Positions 15,221-24,010 of a DNA stretch of 64,000 bases are shown piece by piece (the stretch's first letter is position 1; each line of letters begins with the position of its first letter). Below the pieces are notes generated by a model. It worked only from the letters and a program-made list of their open reading frames with translations. It searched no databases and was not told where the DNA came from. The translations under genes and the position numbers were made by a program. Source of the DNA: Pseudobdellovibrionaceae bacterium (GTDB lineage: Bacteria; Bdellovibrionota; Bdellovibrionia; Bdellovibrionales; UBA1609). The stretch is taken from contig CANEZP010000002.1 of NCBI GenBank assembly GCA_947444305.1, positions 124,001 to 188,000 on the forward strand, read 5' to 3'.

Positions 15221-16452
15221 GGTTTTCTTCCTTTCAATAAGGGATCCGTGGCATCCATCGCGATGGATAGAGTCATGTCACTCAAGACGTTCACGACCGA
15301 GCGGCCACGCGCGAGCATCCAGTCGACGGCTAAGAGCAGCGGCAACATCTCCGCGGGCAGGCCTAGCGTCGTGATCACCACCGACAGCGAGATGAAACCT
15401 GCTTCGGGGATTCCGGTGATTCCCATCGAGGCCACAATGCAGGCCAAGGCGGCGCCGAGCAACTGTAATTCGGTCATGGGAATACCCGCGACCTTCGCGA
15501 TGAAGAAAACGGCCATGGCTTCGTACAAAACAATACCGTCGTTGTTTAAGTTGGTGGCGACGCCCGCGCCGAGCGAGCTCGAGCGATCCGAAACACCCAT
15601 CTTTTTTAAAGCGTTAAGCGTGAGCGGCAGGGTCGCGAGCGAGGAGTTCACGCCGAAGGCGTACATGACCGGCTCGCGTGCGCAGCGCCAGAAATGTTTG
15701 AGCGGCATGCGTGCCACGGCCACGATCCACGTCCCATAAACTATAATAGTTTGCAGGGCGAATCCGAGCAAAACCACGCCGACGTATTTGATCAGCGCGT
15801 GGAAAATGCCGAAGCCATATTCGGAGACCGCACCCGCCACGACGGTCAGCACGGCGAGCGGGATGATGCGAATCAACCAGCCGAGAATAACCGCGGGCAC
15901 TCTCCTCACGTTTTCGAATTGCGAAGCGAGTTGCTTGAACTTCGCCTGGCCTTCTTCCCGGTACACGTGGCGGAGTGCGATGCCCACGAGCATCGCGAGG
16001 AAGGCGATGAGCAAAATCTCGTTATTCACGAACGGCGAGAAGAGGCTGTTCGGCATCATCGTTTTGATCCAGCTGCCAAAACCGATCGTCATTTCAGGAG
16101 CCTTCACGGCGGCTAAGTTTTCGCTCAAGCCCGCGATCTGAACATCGCCCAAAAACAGATGGGCGAGACCCATGCCCAAACCGATCGCGATGGCCGTATT
16201 GACGACGGCGATCACCACGAGCCGGAGCCCGTCACTGGCTTTCAATTCGACTTCGACGATCGAGGCGACGATCGTAAGGAACAGGAAAGGCCCGGCGATG
16301 AGCTTCACCCAGTGGATAACGGCTTTGCCGATTTCCGAAAGGGCGCTCAGTTGGCCGTTCGGGAAAAGCGCGCCCGCGAGCACCCCGATGACGACGGCCA
16401 GAACAATTTGAAGGGGGAGTGAATTCTTAAGTTGAGCCGTGATTCTTGCCAT
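15208..16452 (-). CDS. Dicarboxylate/amino acid:cation symporter (DAACS family)
   Basis: This 414-residue integral membrane protein takes up acidic amino acids or C4-dicarboxylates with protons or sodium. Family features seen include the start LPLQIVLAVVIGVLAGALFP, a serine-rich re-entrant loop (FGVNSSLATLPLTL), NLNNDGIVLYEAMAVFFIA (the ion-binding helix, here NxxxD-like) and ITGIPEAGFISLSVVITTLG (second re-entrant loop). The length fits the family. The first in-frame start is a TTG at 16458; I prefer the ATG at 16452. Substrate (glutamate, aspartate or dicarboxylate) cannot be settled by eye. Confidence 0.9.
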   Translation of the reverse strand: MARITAQLKNSLPLQIVLAVVIGVLAGALFPNGQLSALSEIGKAVIHWVKLIAGPFLFLTIVASIVEVELKASDGLRLVVIAVVNTAIAIGLGMGLAHLFLGDVQIAGLSENLAAVKAPEMTIGFGSWIKTMMPNSLFSPFVNNEILLIAFLAMLVGIALRHVYREEGQAKFKQLASQFENVRRVPAVILGWLIRIIPLAVLTVVAGAVSEYGFGIFHALIKYVGVVLLGFALQTIIVYGTWIVAVARMPLKHFWRCAREPVMYAFGVNSSLATLPLTLNALKKMGVSDRSSSLGAGVATNLNNDGIVLYEAMAVFFIAKVAGIPMTELQLLGAALACIVASMGITGIPEAGFISLSVVITTLGLPAEMLPLLLAVDWMLARGRSVVNVLSDMTLSIAMDATDPLLKGRKPWTA

Positions 16453-16520
16453 GCTCAATTCGACCCCGAACGAGACCTCGGCTCAATAAAAAACGTCAGT
16501 CGAGGGAATCGGTCGCGTTA

Positions 16521-17060
16521 TTAGGACATGCATTGGTTATATTCTATCGGGGTAGGTCGCTTTCGATCTTTGTACTTGGGATCGTCGGCGTTGACCTTCT
16601 CTAAATCTTCTTTCTTCACCCAAACGGAGCTGTCTTGCCCAATGGAATCGTGTCCTATCACGAGAATACGATCTTTCTCTTCCTTCAGGATTTTGACCAC
16701 GGCTACCGGATTGAAACATTCGTTCTTTTGATTCAAGAAGGCTGCGTCACTTAAATCCATCTTACCCGTCGCGCTTTTCCATCTTCCACTCGCGATGACG
16801 GCTCCGTTCTGAATGTCCTGCACAAAATTCGAAGTATTTCCTTCTGAGTTGGTTTGCGAGTGCACTAACCGGTAAGTTCCCTTCTTCGACCATACAAAAC
16901 ACTTACATTCGTATTTGGACGCGGCCGTTTCTTTAATGACGAACTCGTCTTTCTTCGGCGGAGCCGCGTAGGAACGGCCGTCCTCGGCGTCGGCAAGTTC
17001 GTTCGCGTGGCAGATGGCGGATATAGTCATAATAAATATAGTCAACGTCAGCTGTCTCAT
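16521..17060 (-). CDS. Secreted protein, unknown function
   Basis: This protein of about 179 residues has a signal peptide (MRQLTLTIFIMTISAICHA). The mature part contains five cysteines, a KYECKCFVWSKKGTYRLVH segment and GAVIASGRWKSATGKMDL, suggesting a small beta-rich fold. I do not recognise the family. A TTG at 17075 would add five residues. It stands alone between the symporter and a divergent gene. Confidence 0.65.
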   Translation of the reverse strand: MRQLTLTIFIMTISAICHANELADAEDGRSYAAPPKKDEFVIKETAASKYECKCFVWSKKGTYRLVHSQTNSEGNTSNFVQDIQNGAVIASGRWKSATGKMDLSDAAFLNQKNECFNPVAVVKILKEEKDRILVIGHDSIGQDSSVWVKKEDLEKVNADDPKYKDRKRPTPIEYNQCMS

Positions 17061-17162
17061 GAGTTCTATGTTCAAGGAACAGGATCAATTTTGCAAGCTC
17101 CCGGCCCGTAGCTAGCATTAATATAGGATTCGACCGCAAGCTCCGCTTGTAGCTATTGTTCG

Positions 17163-17180
17163 CGTAAATACTTATTTACG
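17163..17180. promoter_or_regulatory. Palindrome CGTAAATA-CT-TATTTACG, possible operator
   Basis: There are two perfect 8-bp inverted arms around a 2-bp centre, 58 bp before the ATG at 17238 and about 100 bp upstream of the divergent gene at 16521-17060. A symmetric AT-rich site in a divergent promoter region is typical of a dimeric repressor operator. Confidence 0.4.
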
Positions 17181-17237
17181 GTTTAGGCGAATATCGGTAG
17201 GTTCCGGCTCAACTTAACCCCCACACGTGGAGCTTTA

Positions 17238-17864
17238 ATGAAATTGGCCTTAATCTTCGTTTTCTCGCTCGCCGGGCAGGCCTTCGCTACGCAGGTCACG
17301 CCGAAATCTTTCGGGGTGCAGTACTTGTATAATTCCATCGCGGGCCAGCCGTTGATCATTTTCAACATCACGGTGAGCGCGGCCGATCTGCAGCCCGGTA
17401 ACTTCACCACCCTGACCGTGACCGTCGTGGACGCGAAAGACCCGGGGCGAATCATCGCGCCGGCTTGGGCTATTTACCGCAAAAGCAAAGGTACGACGAT
17501 CGTGGGCAGTGAAGTTTTCCCCTTTTCGTACGATGGCGTTCCGGCTTTAAAGATCATGAAAGCATTGCCGAACTCGCGACTCATCTTCAACGCCGACAAT
17601 GGCTTGGAGATTTCGATAAATCTCGCACAGCTTTGCAAAACAAATCCGGATTCTTTCCTTAATCTTGCGGGCGGCGCCGGCTGCGCGGTCGATGAAAAAG
17701 CGATCGATAAACTGTTGAGCAAGATGACCGAGCAGAAGCCCGACCAGGCCCGCCGCTGTAACGATGAGAAGTCACTAAAGGACCTCGTCCGCCTGGCATG
17801 CTCGGATGAAAGCTCGAAGAGAAAGATCGAAGCTCAATCCGATTGCCTTTTCGTCTGCCCATGA
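17238..17864 (+). CDS. Secreted protein, unknown function
   Basis: This 208-residue protein has the signal peptide MKLALIFVFSLAGQAFA. The first 130 mature residues are beta-rich (PLIIFNITVSAADL, FTTLTVTVVDAKDPG). The C-terminal 80 residues contain six cysteines and charged helices. I do not recognise it. The stop overlaps the ATG of the next gene (ATGA at 17861), so the pair is probably translated together. Confidence 0.7.
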   Translation: MKLALIFVFSLAGQAFATQVTPKSFGVQYLYNSIAGQPLIIFNITVSAADLQPGNFTTLTVTVVDAKDPGRIIAPAWAIYRKSKGTTIVGSEVFPFSYDGVPALKIMKALPNSRLIFNADNGLEISINLAQLCKTNPDSFLNLAGGAGCAVDEKAIDKLLSKMTEQKPDQARRCNDEKSLKDLVRLACSDESSKRKIEAQSDCLFVCP

Positions 17865-18274
17865 GAAAGCTCGTGAGATTTCTTTTTGCGGCTTTGCTGA
17901 TGGTGACCGGTGCCGCGATGGCGGCGGATTACAAACAAGAGGTCATGGCGGGTGGCGATTGCTTGTCCATACGCGGGCAGGGACCGATCGATATCCGGTT
18001 CTATGGTCCCGGTTATCTCTTTTCACATTTTATCTATAATCTGAGAATCGAACTAACCATGCACGCCGGTCTCGTCATTGAGAACGACTACGATTTGCGA
18101 GCCGTTCGATTTGTTCGAGGATCGCGTTGCGATTTGCAATCAAAGGATTGCGTGGCCTCGCTGAGGTACACGACCATGATGCTCGAACAAGCTATGGACA
18201 ATCCTTCTGGTCCGCTTAAGCCTAGCCAAATCGCAGCGCTCAGCTGCGCGATTCACATCCTCCAAAAGAATTGA
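17861..18274 (+). CDS. Small secreted protein, unknown function
   Basis: This 137-residue protein starts at the ATG that overlaps the previous stop codon. Signal peptide MRKLVRFLFAALLMVTGAAMA. The mature part carries four cysteines (GGDCLS, SRCDLQSKDC, LSCAIH) that could make two disulfides. No family recognised. An upstream in-frame ATG at 17843 lies within the previous gene and is less likely. Confidence 0.7.
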   Translation: MRKLVRFLFAALLMVTGAAMAADYKQEVMAGGDCLSIRGQGPIDIRFYGPGYLFSHFIYNLRIELTMHAGLVIENDYDLRAVRFVRGSRCDLQSKDCVASLRYTTMMLEQAMDNPSGPLKPSQIAALSCAIHILQKN

Positions 18275-18312
18275 TCAGCGGGTAAACCACGGCCGAAGAC
18301 AAAGGAGTTTTC

Positions 18313-18648
18313 ATGAATGCGCGTTTGCTGATGATGATTTTTAAGTTGGGCCTGGCCGGATTGCTGGCCGGGTGTCATGTCGAAGCGAAGAAATCCACCA
18401 AAGCGGAAGCGTACACTTACGACTTTACCGAGAATCAGTGCGCGACTGGGGCCCACTCATCGAACTCCGTGCCCGGTATTTGCGCGAAGCTTGAAGATCA
18501 CGTGCTTAACCGCAACTGCGCCTACGGCATGCGTGCCTCAAAATACCAGAGTTATAACTGCGCCGTAGTCTTAGGCAGCAAACCCGCCGCGCTGAGCGAA
18601 GAGGTTAATCTCAATTGCGATAGCGGAGACTGCGCTTACACGTACTGA
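18313..18648 (+). CDS. Small Cys-rich lipoprotein
   Basis: This 111-residue protein has a lipoprotein signal peptide ending in the lipobox LLAGC, so Cys21 should be lipidated. The mature part contains six more cysteines. It has a good ribosome-binding site (AAAGGAG, 7 bases before ATG). It is the third gene of a small-secreted-protein cluster. Its 3' end overlaps the convergent DoxX gene by 13 bp. Function unknown. Confidence 0.72.
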   Translation: MNARLLMMIFKLGLAGLLAGCHVEAKKSTKAEAYTYDFTENQCATGAHSSNSVPGICAKLEDHVLNRNCAYGMRASKYQSYNCAVVLGSKPAALSEEVNLNCDSGDCAYTY

Positions 18649-18989
18649 TAAACCCACCAAATCATTAGTCCCTGCACGGGAAGGCGCAACAGCAGCGCCC
18701 AGTCTTTATAGTTGGCGAAGACCGTGTGCCTAGCCTGGTACATGTAAATGTTTGCGGGGAAAACCGCGATCAACAGCGCGATCAATCCCCACGCTCCGTA
18801 GGTTCTCGTCGCCACGGGTAAGAGCAATAATCCTAAAGTGATTTCGGCCGCGCCGGCGATCCAATTCAATATGTGCGGGACGGGCAGGTAAGGCGGCATA
18901 ACCTTCAGGTAATAACCCGGGGTCGCGAAGTGAAAGACGCCGGCGACCACGAACATAAAGCTCAACAAATAAAGGCTCAAGTGGCGCAC
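18636..18989 (-). CDS. DoxX-family membrane protein
   Basis: This is a protein of about 117 residues with four transmembrane segments (LYLLSFMFVVAGVFHF, ILNWIAGAAEITLGLLLLP, AWGLIALLIAVFPANIYM, a last one near the C-terminus). The pattern FVVAGVxHF...P..Y...P is that of small DoxX-like proteins. I chose the GTG at 18989: it has GGAG 8 bases upstream and overlaps the radical SAM gene by 13 bp. Function in this family is poorly defined, with redox or quinone roles proposed. Confidence 0.72.
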   Translation of the reverse strand: MRHLSLYLLSFMFVVAGVFHFATPGYYLKVMPPYLPVPHILNWIAGAAEITLGLLLLPVATRTYGAWGLIALLIAVFPANIYMYQARHTVFANYKDWALLLRLPVQGLMIWWVYQYV

Positions 18990-19870
18990 GCGGTTTTCTC
19001 CTGGAAGCGTTCGATGTATTGGCAACGGCGGCAAAGTGGCTCGATGAGTTTGCCGTCGCTAAAACCTTTGCGGATGGCGACCGCGCGGGGGTTATTCAAA
19101 ATTTCGGTGATGGGAAGTTCGCGCGCGTTGCCGAGCGGAATCGAGCCCTCTTTATCAAGGCAGCAAGGCACCACGGTGCCGTCGACCAGAATACCGAAGT
19201 GGGATTTCATGCCGTAGCAAAAACCGCGTTCGTGTAATTCGGGCAAATGCATCTCGGGCCACGTGAACTCGGTGTCGAAGTGCAAATAGAGGCGGTTCTT
19301 GAGCTTGAAACTTTTCTTGTGACGAACATCTACCTCGCCGGGGAGGTCGGCGCCGAAGTGGGCCGCGATGCGCTTGAGCATATCGCGATTGCGTGGGCCC
19401 GAGCCGCGGGTTTCCTGCAAGTTCCATAACCGGTAATTGACGTAGAGGTCGGGCCGCTGTTCGAACGCCTTTTCGGTGAACGCAAAGATTCGGTTTAGGT
19501 ATTCCGTAGGATCTTTATCACCGTAATTATCGTGGAAACTATGAAGCGAAAAATTAATCTGCCGAAAGGCCGGGTTGAGAAGGAGCTCGGCCTTTTCAGG
19601 TTTAAGAAGGACCCCGTTCGTTACGAAGAAAATGCGGGCCCCGTAAGTCCGGCAGATTTCGATCATCTCGGTAAGTTTCGGGTGCACGAGCGGATCACCC
19701 ATCAAGTGGAAGGCCACCTGCTCGGTCATGGGGGCGACTTGCTTAATTAACGATTCGAAAAGATCCAAGTCCATCAGCTTTTTGGCGCGAATGACCTCGG
19801 GACAAAAACTGCACTGAAGGTTGCAGATATTTGAGATTTCAATATGGACTTTGGCGAACTTACCCTTCAT
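18977..19870 (-). CDS. Radical SAM protein with SPASM-like C-terminus
   Basis: This is a protein of about 297 residues. CNLQCSFC (CxxxCxxC) near residue 16 is the radical SAM 4Fe-4S motif. HLMGDPLVHPKL and FFVTNGVLL are further core motifs of the TIM barrel. The C-terminus has a second cysteine group (RGFCYGMKSHFGILVDG, VPCCLDKEG, LCRRCQYIERF), as in SPASM/Twitch proteins that carry auxiliary clusters. Such proteins often modify peptides or act on metabolites; no precursor peptide is seen nearby, so the substrate is open. The start chosen (ATG 19870) avoids overlap with the divergent gene. Confidence 0.82.
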   Translation of the reverse strand: MKGKFAKVHIEISNICNLQCSFCPEVIRAKKLMDLDLFESLIKQVAPMTEQVAFHLMGDPLVHPKLTEMIEICRTYGARIFFVTNGVLLKPEKAELLLNPAFRQINFSLHSFHDNYGDKDPTEYLNRIFAFTEKAFEQRPDLYVNYRLWNLQETRGSGPRNRDMLKRIAAHFGADLPGEVDVRHKKSFKLKNRLYLHFDTEFTWPEMHLPELHERGFCYGMKSHFGILVDGTVVPCCLDKEGSIPLGNARELPITEILNNPRAVAIRKGFSDGKLIEPLCRRCQYIERFQEKTACAT

Positions 19871-19902
19871 TTGGGCCGGAGAGTATGAGAGGGTGCTGGC
19901 CC

Positions 19903-21060
19903 ATGGCAAGACTCAAAGTAAAACTCTCGCGCAACCTCCGCCGCAATATCATGCGCGGCCACCCCTGGATCTATAAGGAAGCGTTGGCTCCCGTAGGCCA
20001 CGTCGAGCGGGCCCAGTTGGCGCAAGTTTCCGACGGCAAAGGAGATTTAGGCTGGGCGATTTACGATCCGCACGGGCCGCTTTCGTTACGCATGCTCAGC
20101 ACCGACAAAGTGCCGCCCACGCCCCCGATCTTAGCCAACCGTTTCGCGCGCGCCTTCGCCCTACGTAAAAGCGTGCGCTCGGCGCAGACCAACGCTTATC
20201 GCTTATTCAACGGTGAGGGCGATGTGCTCCCCGGCCTCGTGTGTGACGTTTACGATAAAGTCGCGGTTGTGCAGTTTGACGGGCAAGGTCCGTCGGAGTT
20301 CTGGGACCGCGAACACTTGACGGCCTGGTTGTTAGCCAACGCCGGCGTTGAAAGCGTAATCGAAAAAACCCGCCGCAACACCGATCGCACGACCGAACAC
20401 TTGGCGGGTAAGCCTGCCGAAGCCGAAGTCGTGGTTTTAGAGAATGGCGTGAAGTTCAAAGTGAATTTAGAAAAAGGCCAGAAGACCGGGTTCTTCTTGG
20501 ATCAACGCGAGAACCGCGATTACATCCGCCGCAGCTCGGCCGGTAAATCCTTGCTTAACTTGTTCAGCTACACGGGCGGTTTTTCGGTTTACGCCGGTCT
20601 CGGCCAAGCGTCTAAGGTAGCGAGCCTCGACATTTCAAAAGGCGCGGTCGATCAAGCCTGCGAAAACTGGGCGTTGAACGGTTTAGATCCCGCCAAGCAC
20701 ACCGGCCTTTGCGTCGACGTGTTTGAATACTTAAGCGGACAAAGTGAAATGTGGGATCACATCGTGGTCGACCCGCCGTCGATGGGCCACTCCGAAGCCC
20801 AGCGCGCGATGGCGAAGACGAAGTACATCGAAGTCTTCACGGCCGCGGCCAAGCGGGTAGCGCCGGGAGGGGAGCTGTCGTTAAGCTCGTGCTCCAGTCA
20901 CGTTTCGTTCGAAGATTTTTTTGAAATTATCGACGAGTCATTATCCCAAGCGCGCCGCAAGGGCCAGATCCTTCGTGTGTCGGGTCAGGGATCCGATCAC
21001 CCCTTCCCGCACTCGGCCCACGAACTTCGTTACCTAAAGTTCGTGCATCTGACGTTATGA
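19903..21060 (+). CDS. rlmI: Class I SAM-dependent rRNA methyltransferase (RlmI-like)
   Basis: This 385-residue protein has an N-terminal PUA domain (HPWIYKEAL, GDLGWAIYDP), a central region (NGEGDVLPGLVCDVY) and a C-terminal Rossmann methyltransferase domain with LLNLFSYTGGFSVYAGLG (SAM binding) and VVDPPSMGHSE (catalytic loop), as well as SLSSCSSH carrying the catalytic cysteine. RlmI makes m5C1962 in 23S rRNA; target site in this organism is inferred. The upstream in-frame ATG at 19831 falls inside the divergent radical SAM gene, so I chose 19903. Confidence 0.85.
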   Translation: MARLKVKLSRNLRRNIMRGHPWIYKEALAPVGHVERAQLAQVSDGKGDLGWAIYDPHGPLSLRMLSTDKVPPTPPILANRFARAFALRKSVRSAQTNAYRLFNGEGDVLPGLVCDVYDKVAVVQFDGQGPSEFWDREHLTAWLLANAGVESVIEKTRRNTDRTTEHLAGKPAEAEVVVLENGVKFKVNLEKGQKTGFFLDQRENRDYIRRSSAGKSLLNLFSYTGGFSVYAGLGQASKVASLDISKGAVDQACENWALNGLDPAKHTGLCVDVFEYLSGQSEMWDHIVVDPPSMGHSEAQRAMAKTKYIEVFTAAAKRVAPGGELSLSSCSSHVSFEDFFEIIDESLSQARRKGQILRVSGQGSDHPFPHSAHELRYLKFVHLTL

Positions 21061-22035
21061 TTATTGGGTGGTCGTAGCGTCGCGCGCGCCGGGTAATATA
21101 GGATTGGCTTGTTTGCTCTCGTTAAGTTTTTCTTGCAGTTCTTTGTTGCCGCGCTGATTGTGCGCTTCAAGCTCACAATAGGTTTTCATCTTCGCGATGA
21201 CTTTTTCGCGTTTCGTATCGACTTCCGGCGTTTTATCTTCTACCGATTGTAACGATTTAAATATTTTCGCCATACCGTAGCGTTCATCTTTCGGTTGATC
21301 TTTACCTTTCGGTTTTCCACCGCCGAGCAGATTATTGTTTTCTTTGTCTTTAAGTACTTCAACGAGGGCCATCGTGATCCCGCAGCGCAGATTAAGGTGC
21401 CCATCCATAGTGGGATCAGACTGTTTTTGATCGTCTGTTTTATTAGGAATTTCGCAACCACATTTGTATTCGGGTTTTTCCATATCAGCTTTGTTCAGGC
21501 CGAAAATGCCACAGTCGGTCTCACATTTAACGCCGCGATCTTGACCCGCGTTTCCCTTATAGTTCACCTGCCATTTCGATTCTTGTATGGCGATGTTTGC
21601 GAACAATTGCATTAGAACGGTGCTGAATTTCGTCGGGTCTTTTAGAATCTTGTCCATATTTTCTTCAGCGGCATTGTTTTGACCGTCACACTGAAATCCA
21701 AGATTGAGTTTCTCTGGATTTTTGAGTCCCTGCTTCTGAAGCTTGGCTTTACTCTCGTCGTCATCTAGCGCACGAAGCCGAACTTGCTCGACCATTTTAG
21801 CCACGCAGTTTTCGGGATCGCCGCCTTGTTTCGTCAAAGTCTCCCAAATGGTTTTGCAGTGGCCCGAAGTAAAATAATGGTTCTTGTTGTTGTTCTGATT
21901 GGCCGTGCAAAGTCCTACAACGGTAAAATGATCATCGTAATTCGGATGAACGGGGGCTTCCGTACCCGGGCGCGCGAATGCGCTTTGGGAAATTAAAAGC
22001 GCGCCGCAGAACAAAAGCAAATTCCGCAGCATCAT
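21061..22035 (-). CDS. Secreted protein with a lysozyme-like (transglycosylase-type) core, tentative
   Basis: This protein of about 324 residues has the signal peptide MMLRNLLLFCGALLISQSAFA. In the middle, ANIAIQESKWQVNY followed by CGIFGLNKADM and LNLRCGITMALVEVL resembles the ESxW ... GxFxL ... N...G layout of SLT lytic transglycosylases. The Glu in QESKW would be catalytic. Ten or so cysteines suggest disulfides. The match is by pattern only. Its ATG overlaps the TGA of the upstream gene (ATGA), so the two are likely made together. Confidence 0.6.
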   Translation of the reverse strand: MMLRNLLLFCGALLISQSAFARPGTEAPVHPNYDDHFTVVGLCTANQNNNKNHYFTSGHCKTIWETLTKQGGDPENCVAKMVEQVRLRALDDDESKAKLQKQGLKNPEKLNLGFQCDGQNNAAEENMDKILKDPTKFSTVLMQLFANIAIQESKWQVNYKGNAGQDRGVKCETDCGIFGLNKADMEKPEYKCGCEIPNKTDDQKQSDPTMDGHLNLRCGITMALVEVLKDKENNNLLGGGKPKGKDQPKDERYGMAKIFKSLQSVEDKTPEVDTKREKVIAKMKTYCELEAHNQRGNKELQEKLNESKQANPILPGARDATTTQ

Positions 22036-22907
22036 AACGACCTCACCGGTAACGGCAGCACTTGCGCGGCCGGCGGAGAAGTCAGTGAGCGTGAACCATC
22101 CCAGGTCGTGAAGCTTTGTATGATGTCGACCGCTTTGAAGTTCGGGGATTTGCTCCACAGATTCTTTTTGCCGGTGGGGATGTCGCCGAACAAGGCCGTC
22201 ATCTCGCCGGTTGGGTAGGTCATGTCGCCGATGGCTTCTTCTTTGGTGGCGACCCAGAAGCAAACCGTGCCCGTTGAGATAGAGCGCGAACCCAGCGGAT
22301 CGCCGTTTTCGGCGACGAAGCTTTCGATCGGCTGGCCCGAATCATCGTTTAACAATTGAAACACGCGTTTGCCCGCGGCGTCTTTTGCGCCCAACAAACT
22401 TAACTGCCCAACTTGGTTGCGGCCGTTTTCTTCGAAGAAGGCGGTGTAGGAATATTTTTTGCCGGGTTGAAACTTTCCGAGGTCCGCGAGGTAAAACATA
22501 AACGCGCTCGGGTAGGCGGGGTTCGAAGCGGTTTCAACGCTACCGGCTTTACGCGCGTTGTTCGAGTGGTAACCGATCGTCGCCTTGCCGTTTTTGAACT
22601 GCGCGTGAATCTTGTAAGGCGCGCCCGAACTGTTCGAGACGTGCGTAGTTTCAATCGGCGAACCTTTGCCGGCCTTCGCGACGGATTTCACCGCCGTGTA
22701 GCTTTCGCGATCGCCCACGCGTGAGCGGATGTACGTGCTCAAAAGTTTGTTGCCCTTGGCATCGCTCGATAATCTTTGGATGAGGTAGCCGGTGTGCCGG
22801 TTGTTTCTTTCGAGCCGGTAAAAGGATTCAAACAGAACTTCGCCGTGCGCGTGAAGGGACAGGAAAAGGCCGCAGAACAAGGCGATAAAGGCTTTTTTCG
22901 AAGTCAT
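22032..22907 (-). CDS. Secreted protein, unknown function
   Basis: This 291-residue protein has the signal peptide MTSKKAFIALFCGLFLSLHAHG. The mature protein looks beta-rich: EVLFESFYRLERNNRHTGYL, KIHAQFKNGKATIGYH, KYSYTAFFEENG. The last part mentions CFWVATKEE and AVDIIQSFTTWDG. I do not recognise the family. Translationally coupled with the transglycosylase-like gene that follows, which hints at a shared periplasmic task. Confidence 0.65.
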   Translation of the reverse strand: MTSKKAFIALFCGLFLSLHAHGEVLFESFYRLERNNRHTGYLIQRLSSDAKGNKLLSTYIRSRVGDRESYTAVKSVAKAGKGSPIETTHVSNSSGAPYKIHAQFKNGKATIGYHSNNARKAGSVETASNPAYPSAFMFYLADLGKFQPGKKYSYTAFFEENGRNQVGQLSLLGAKDAAGKRVFQLLNDDSGQPIESFVAENGDPLGSRSISTGTVCFWVATKEEAIGDMTYPTGEMTALFGDIPTGKKNLWSKSPNFKAVDIIQSFTTWDGSRSLTSPPAAQVLPLPVRSL

Positions 22908-23014
22908 TCTAAAATTGTAGACTAAGGCGCTCTTAAGTCAAAATACTCTCTGCAATCAATTTTCCCGCTGTCGAAAGCTTAGACAGGGGGCCAGTTCCTA
23001 GACTGCGGCGAGCG

Positions 23015-23545
23015 TTAGGTTTCGGGCTCGCTCGCGATGCAGAGGTATTCAAGAGTTTCGGAATTGCGGCAGGTAGACGCAAGATCTTCTTCGGGGCGGA
23101 TTTTAAGGATGGTGGCCATCCGGCGGCCCGACGGTGCGTGTACGCCTAAGCCGAAAAAGAAATCATGACCAAGACCGTGGCGCTCGATTCCGGAGAGCAT
23201 GTTGAGCGGAACCGAGCGACCGCCCAGTAGGGGGCCGTTGATAATCGGTAAGCGTGTGGGTATCAAAGGTGCGCGCGAACCTTCGACCAGGCGATTCAAG
23301 ATAACGGAATCGGCCTCGAGCCTCCGCACTTGGGTGGCGCTGGCTTGCATCGAAAGCATGATCGGTTCGTTTGGGTCGAGGCGCCAGTAACAGACGTAAT
23401 CGGCTTCGGTCGACACTTGGGCAGGCATCACGACCGGGCCCACCTGATGCATTTGTTGGAGTTGTTCAAAGCGCGTTGCCGCGTCGGCATCCAAAACAAG
23501 ACTCAGCAGCACGGCGGCCGCGAGGATCAAAATCGTAATTCGCAT
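23015..23545 (-). CDS. Secreted protein, unknown function
   Basis: This 176-residue protein starts at the ATG preceded by AAAGGT. Signal peptide MRITILILAAAVLLSLVLDADA. The mature part has three cysteines and mixed hydrophobic segments (PLIPTRLPIINGPLLGG). No family recognised. It lies 110 bp after the thioredoxin gene on the same strand. Confidence 0.62.
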   Translation of the reverse strand: MRITILILAAAVLLSLVLDADAATRFEQLQQMHQVGPVVMPAQVSTEADYVCYWRLDPNEPIMLSMQASATQVRRLEADSVILNRLVEGSRAPLIPTRLPIINGPLLGGRSVPLNMLSGIERHGLGHDFFFGLGVHAPSGRRMATILKIRPEEDLASTCRNSETLEYLCIASEPET

Positions 23546-23654
23546 GAACGTACCTTTAGCAAGACGCCCGCCAAGGTCAAGGCCGCGAGAAGCGCAGGAG
23601 GACATATTCCTCGTGCAGATCTGTTGGACGGAGCAGAACATTATTTCAAAGAAT

Positions 23655-23978
23655 TCACTTCGCGTTTTTAACCTTCGCGATGAGTTGCGCGAAGACGGGT
23701 GGGGTAACGGCCCCGACGCGCGCTTCGACGATGGTTCCGTCTTTCACGGCGATCATGGTGGGAATGCTTAAGACTTCGAACTGCTTGGCCAAGACTTTTT
23801 GCGCATCGCAATCGATTTTACCGAATAGAATTTCGGGATGCTCTTTGGCGGCGGCTTCAAAGACCGGCGCGAAAGCCTTGCACGGCTGGCACCACGCGGC
23901 CCAAAAATCTAAAAAGATGAGCGGGTATTTGTCGGTTTCGTCGTCAAAATTCTCGGTTGTCAAATCTAAGAGTGGCAT
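23655..23978 (-). CDS. Thioredoxin
   Basis: This 107-residue protein of the normal thioredoxin length has the active site FWAAWCQPCK (CxPC, with Gln in place of the usual Gly) and the cis-proline loop VLSIPTMIAVKDG. It lacks a signal peptide, so it should reduce cytoplasmic disulfides. The Gly-to-Gln change in the active site may shift its redox potential (inference). Confidence 0.92.
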   Translation of the reverse strand: MPLLDLTTENFDDETDKYPLIFLDFWAAWCQPCKAFAPVFEAAAKEHPEILFGKIDCDAQKVLAKQFEVLSIPTMIAVKDGTIVEARVGAVTPPVFAQLIAKVKNAK

Positions 23979-24010
23979 CGCATCAACGTCGCACGACGCT
24001 TAAGAGCGGG

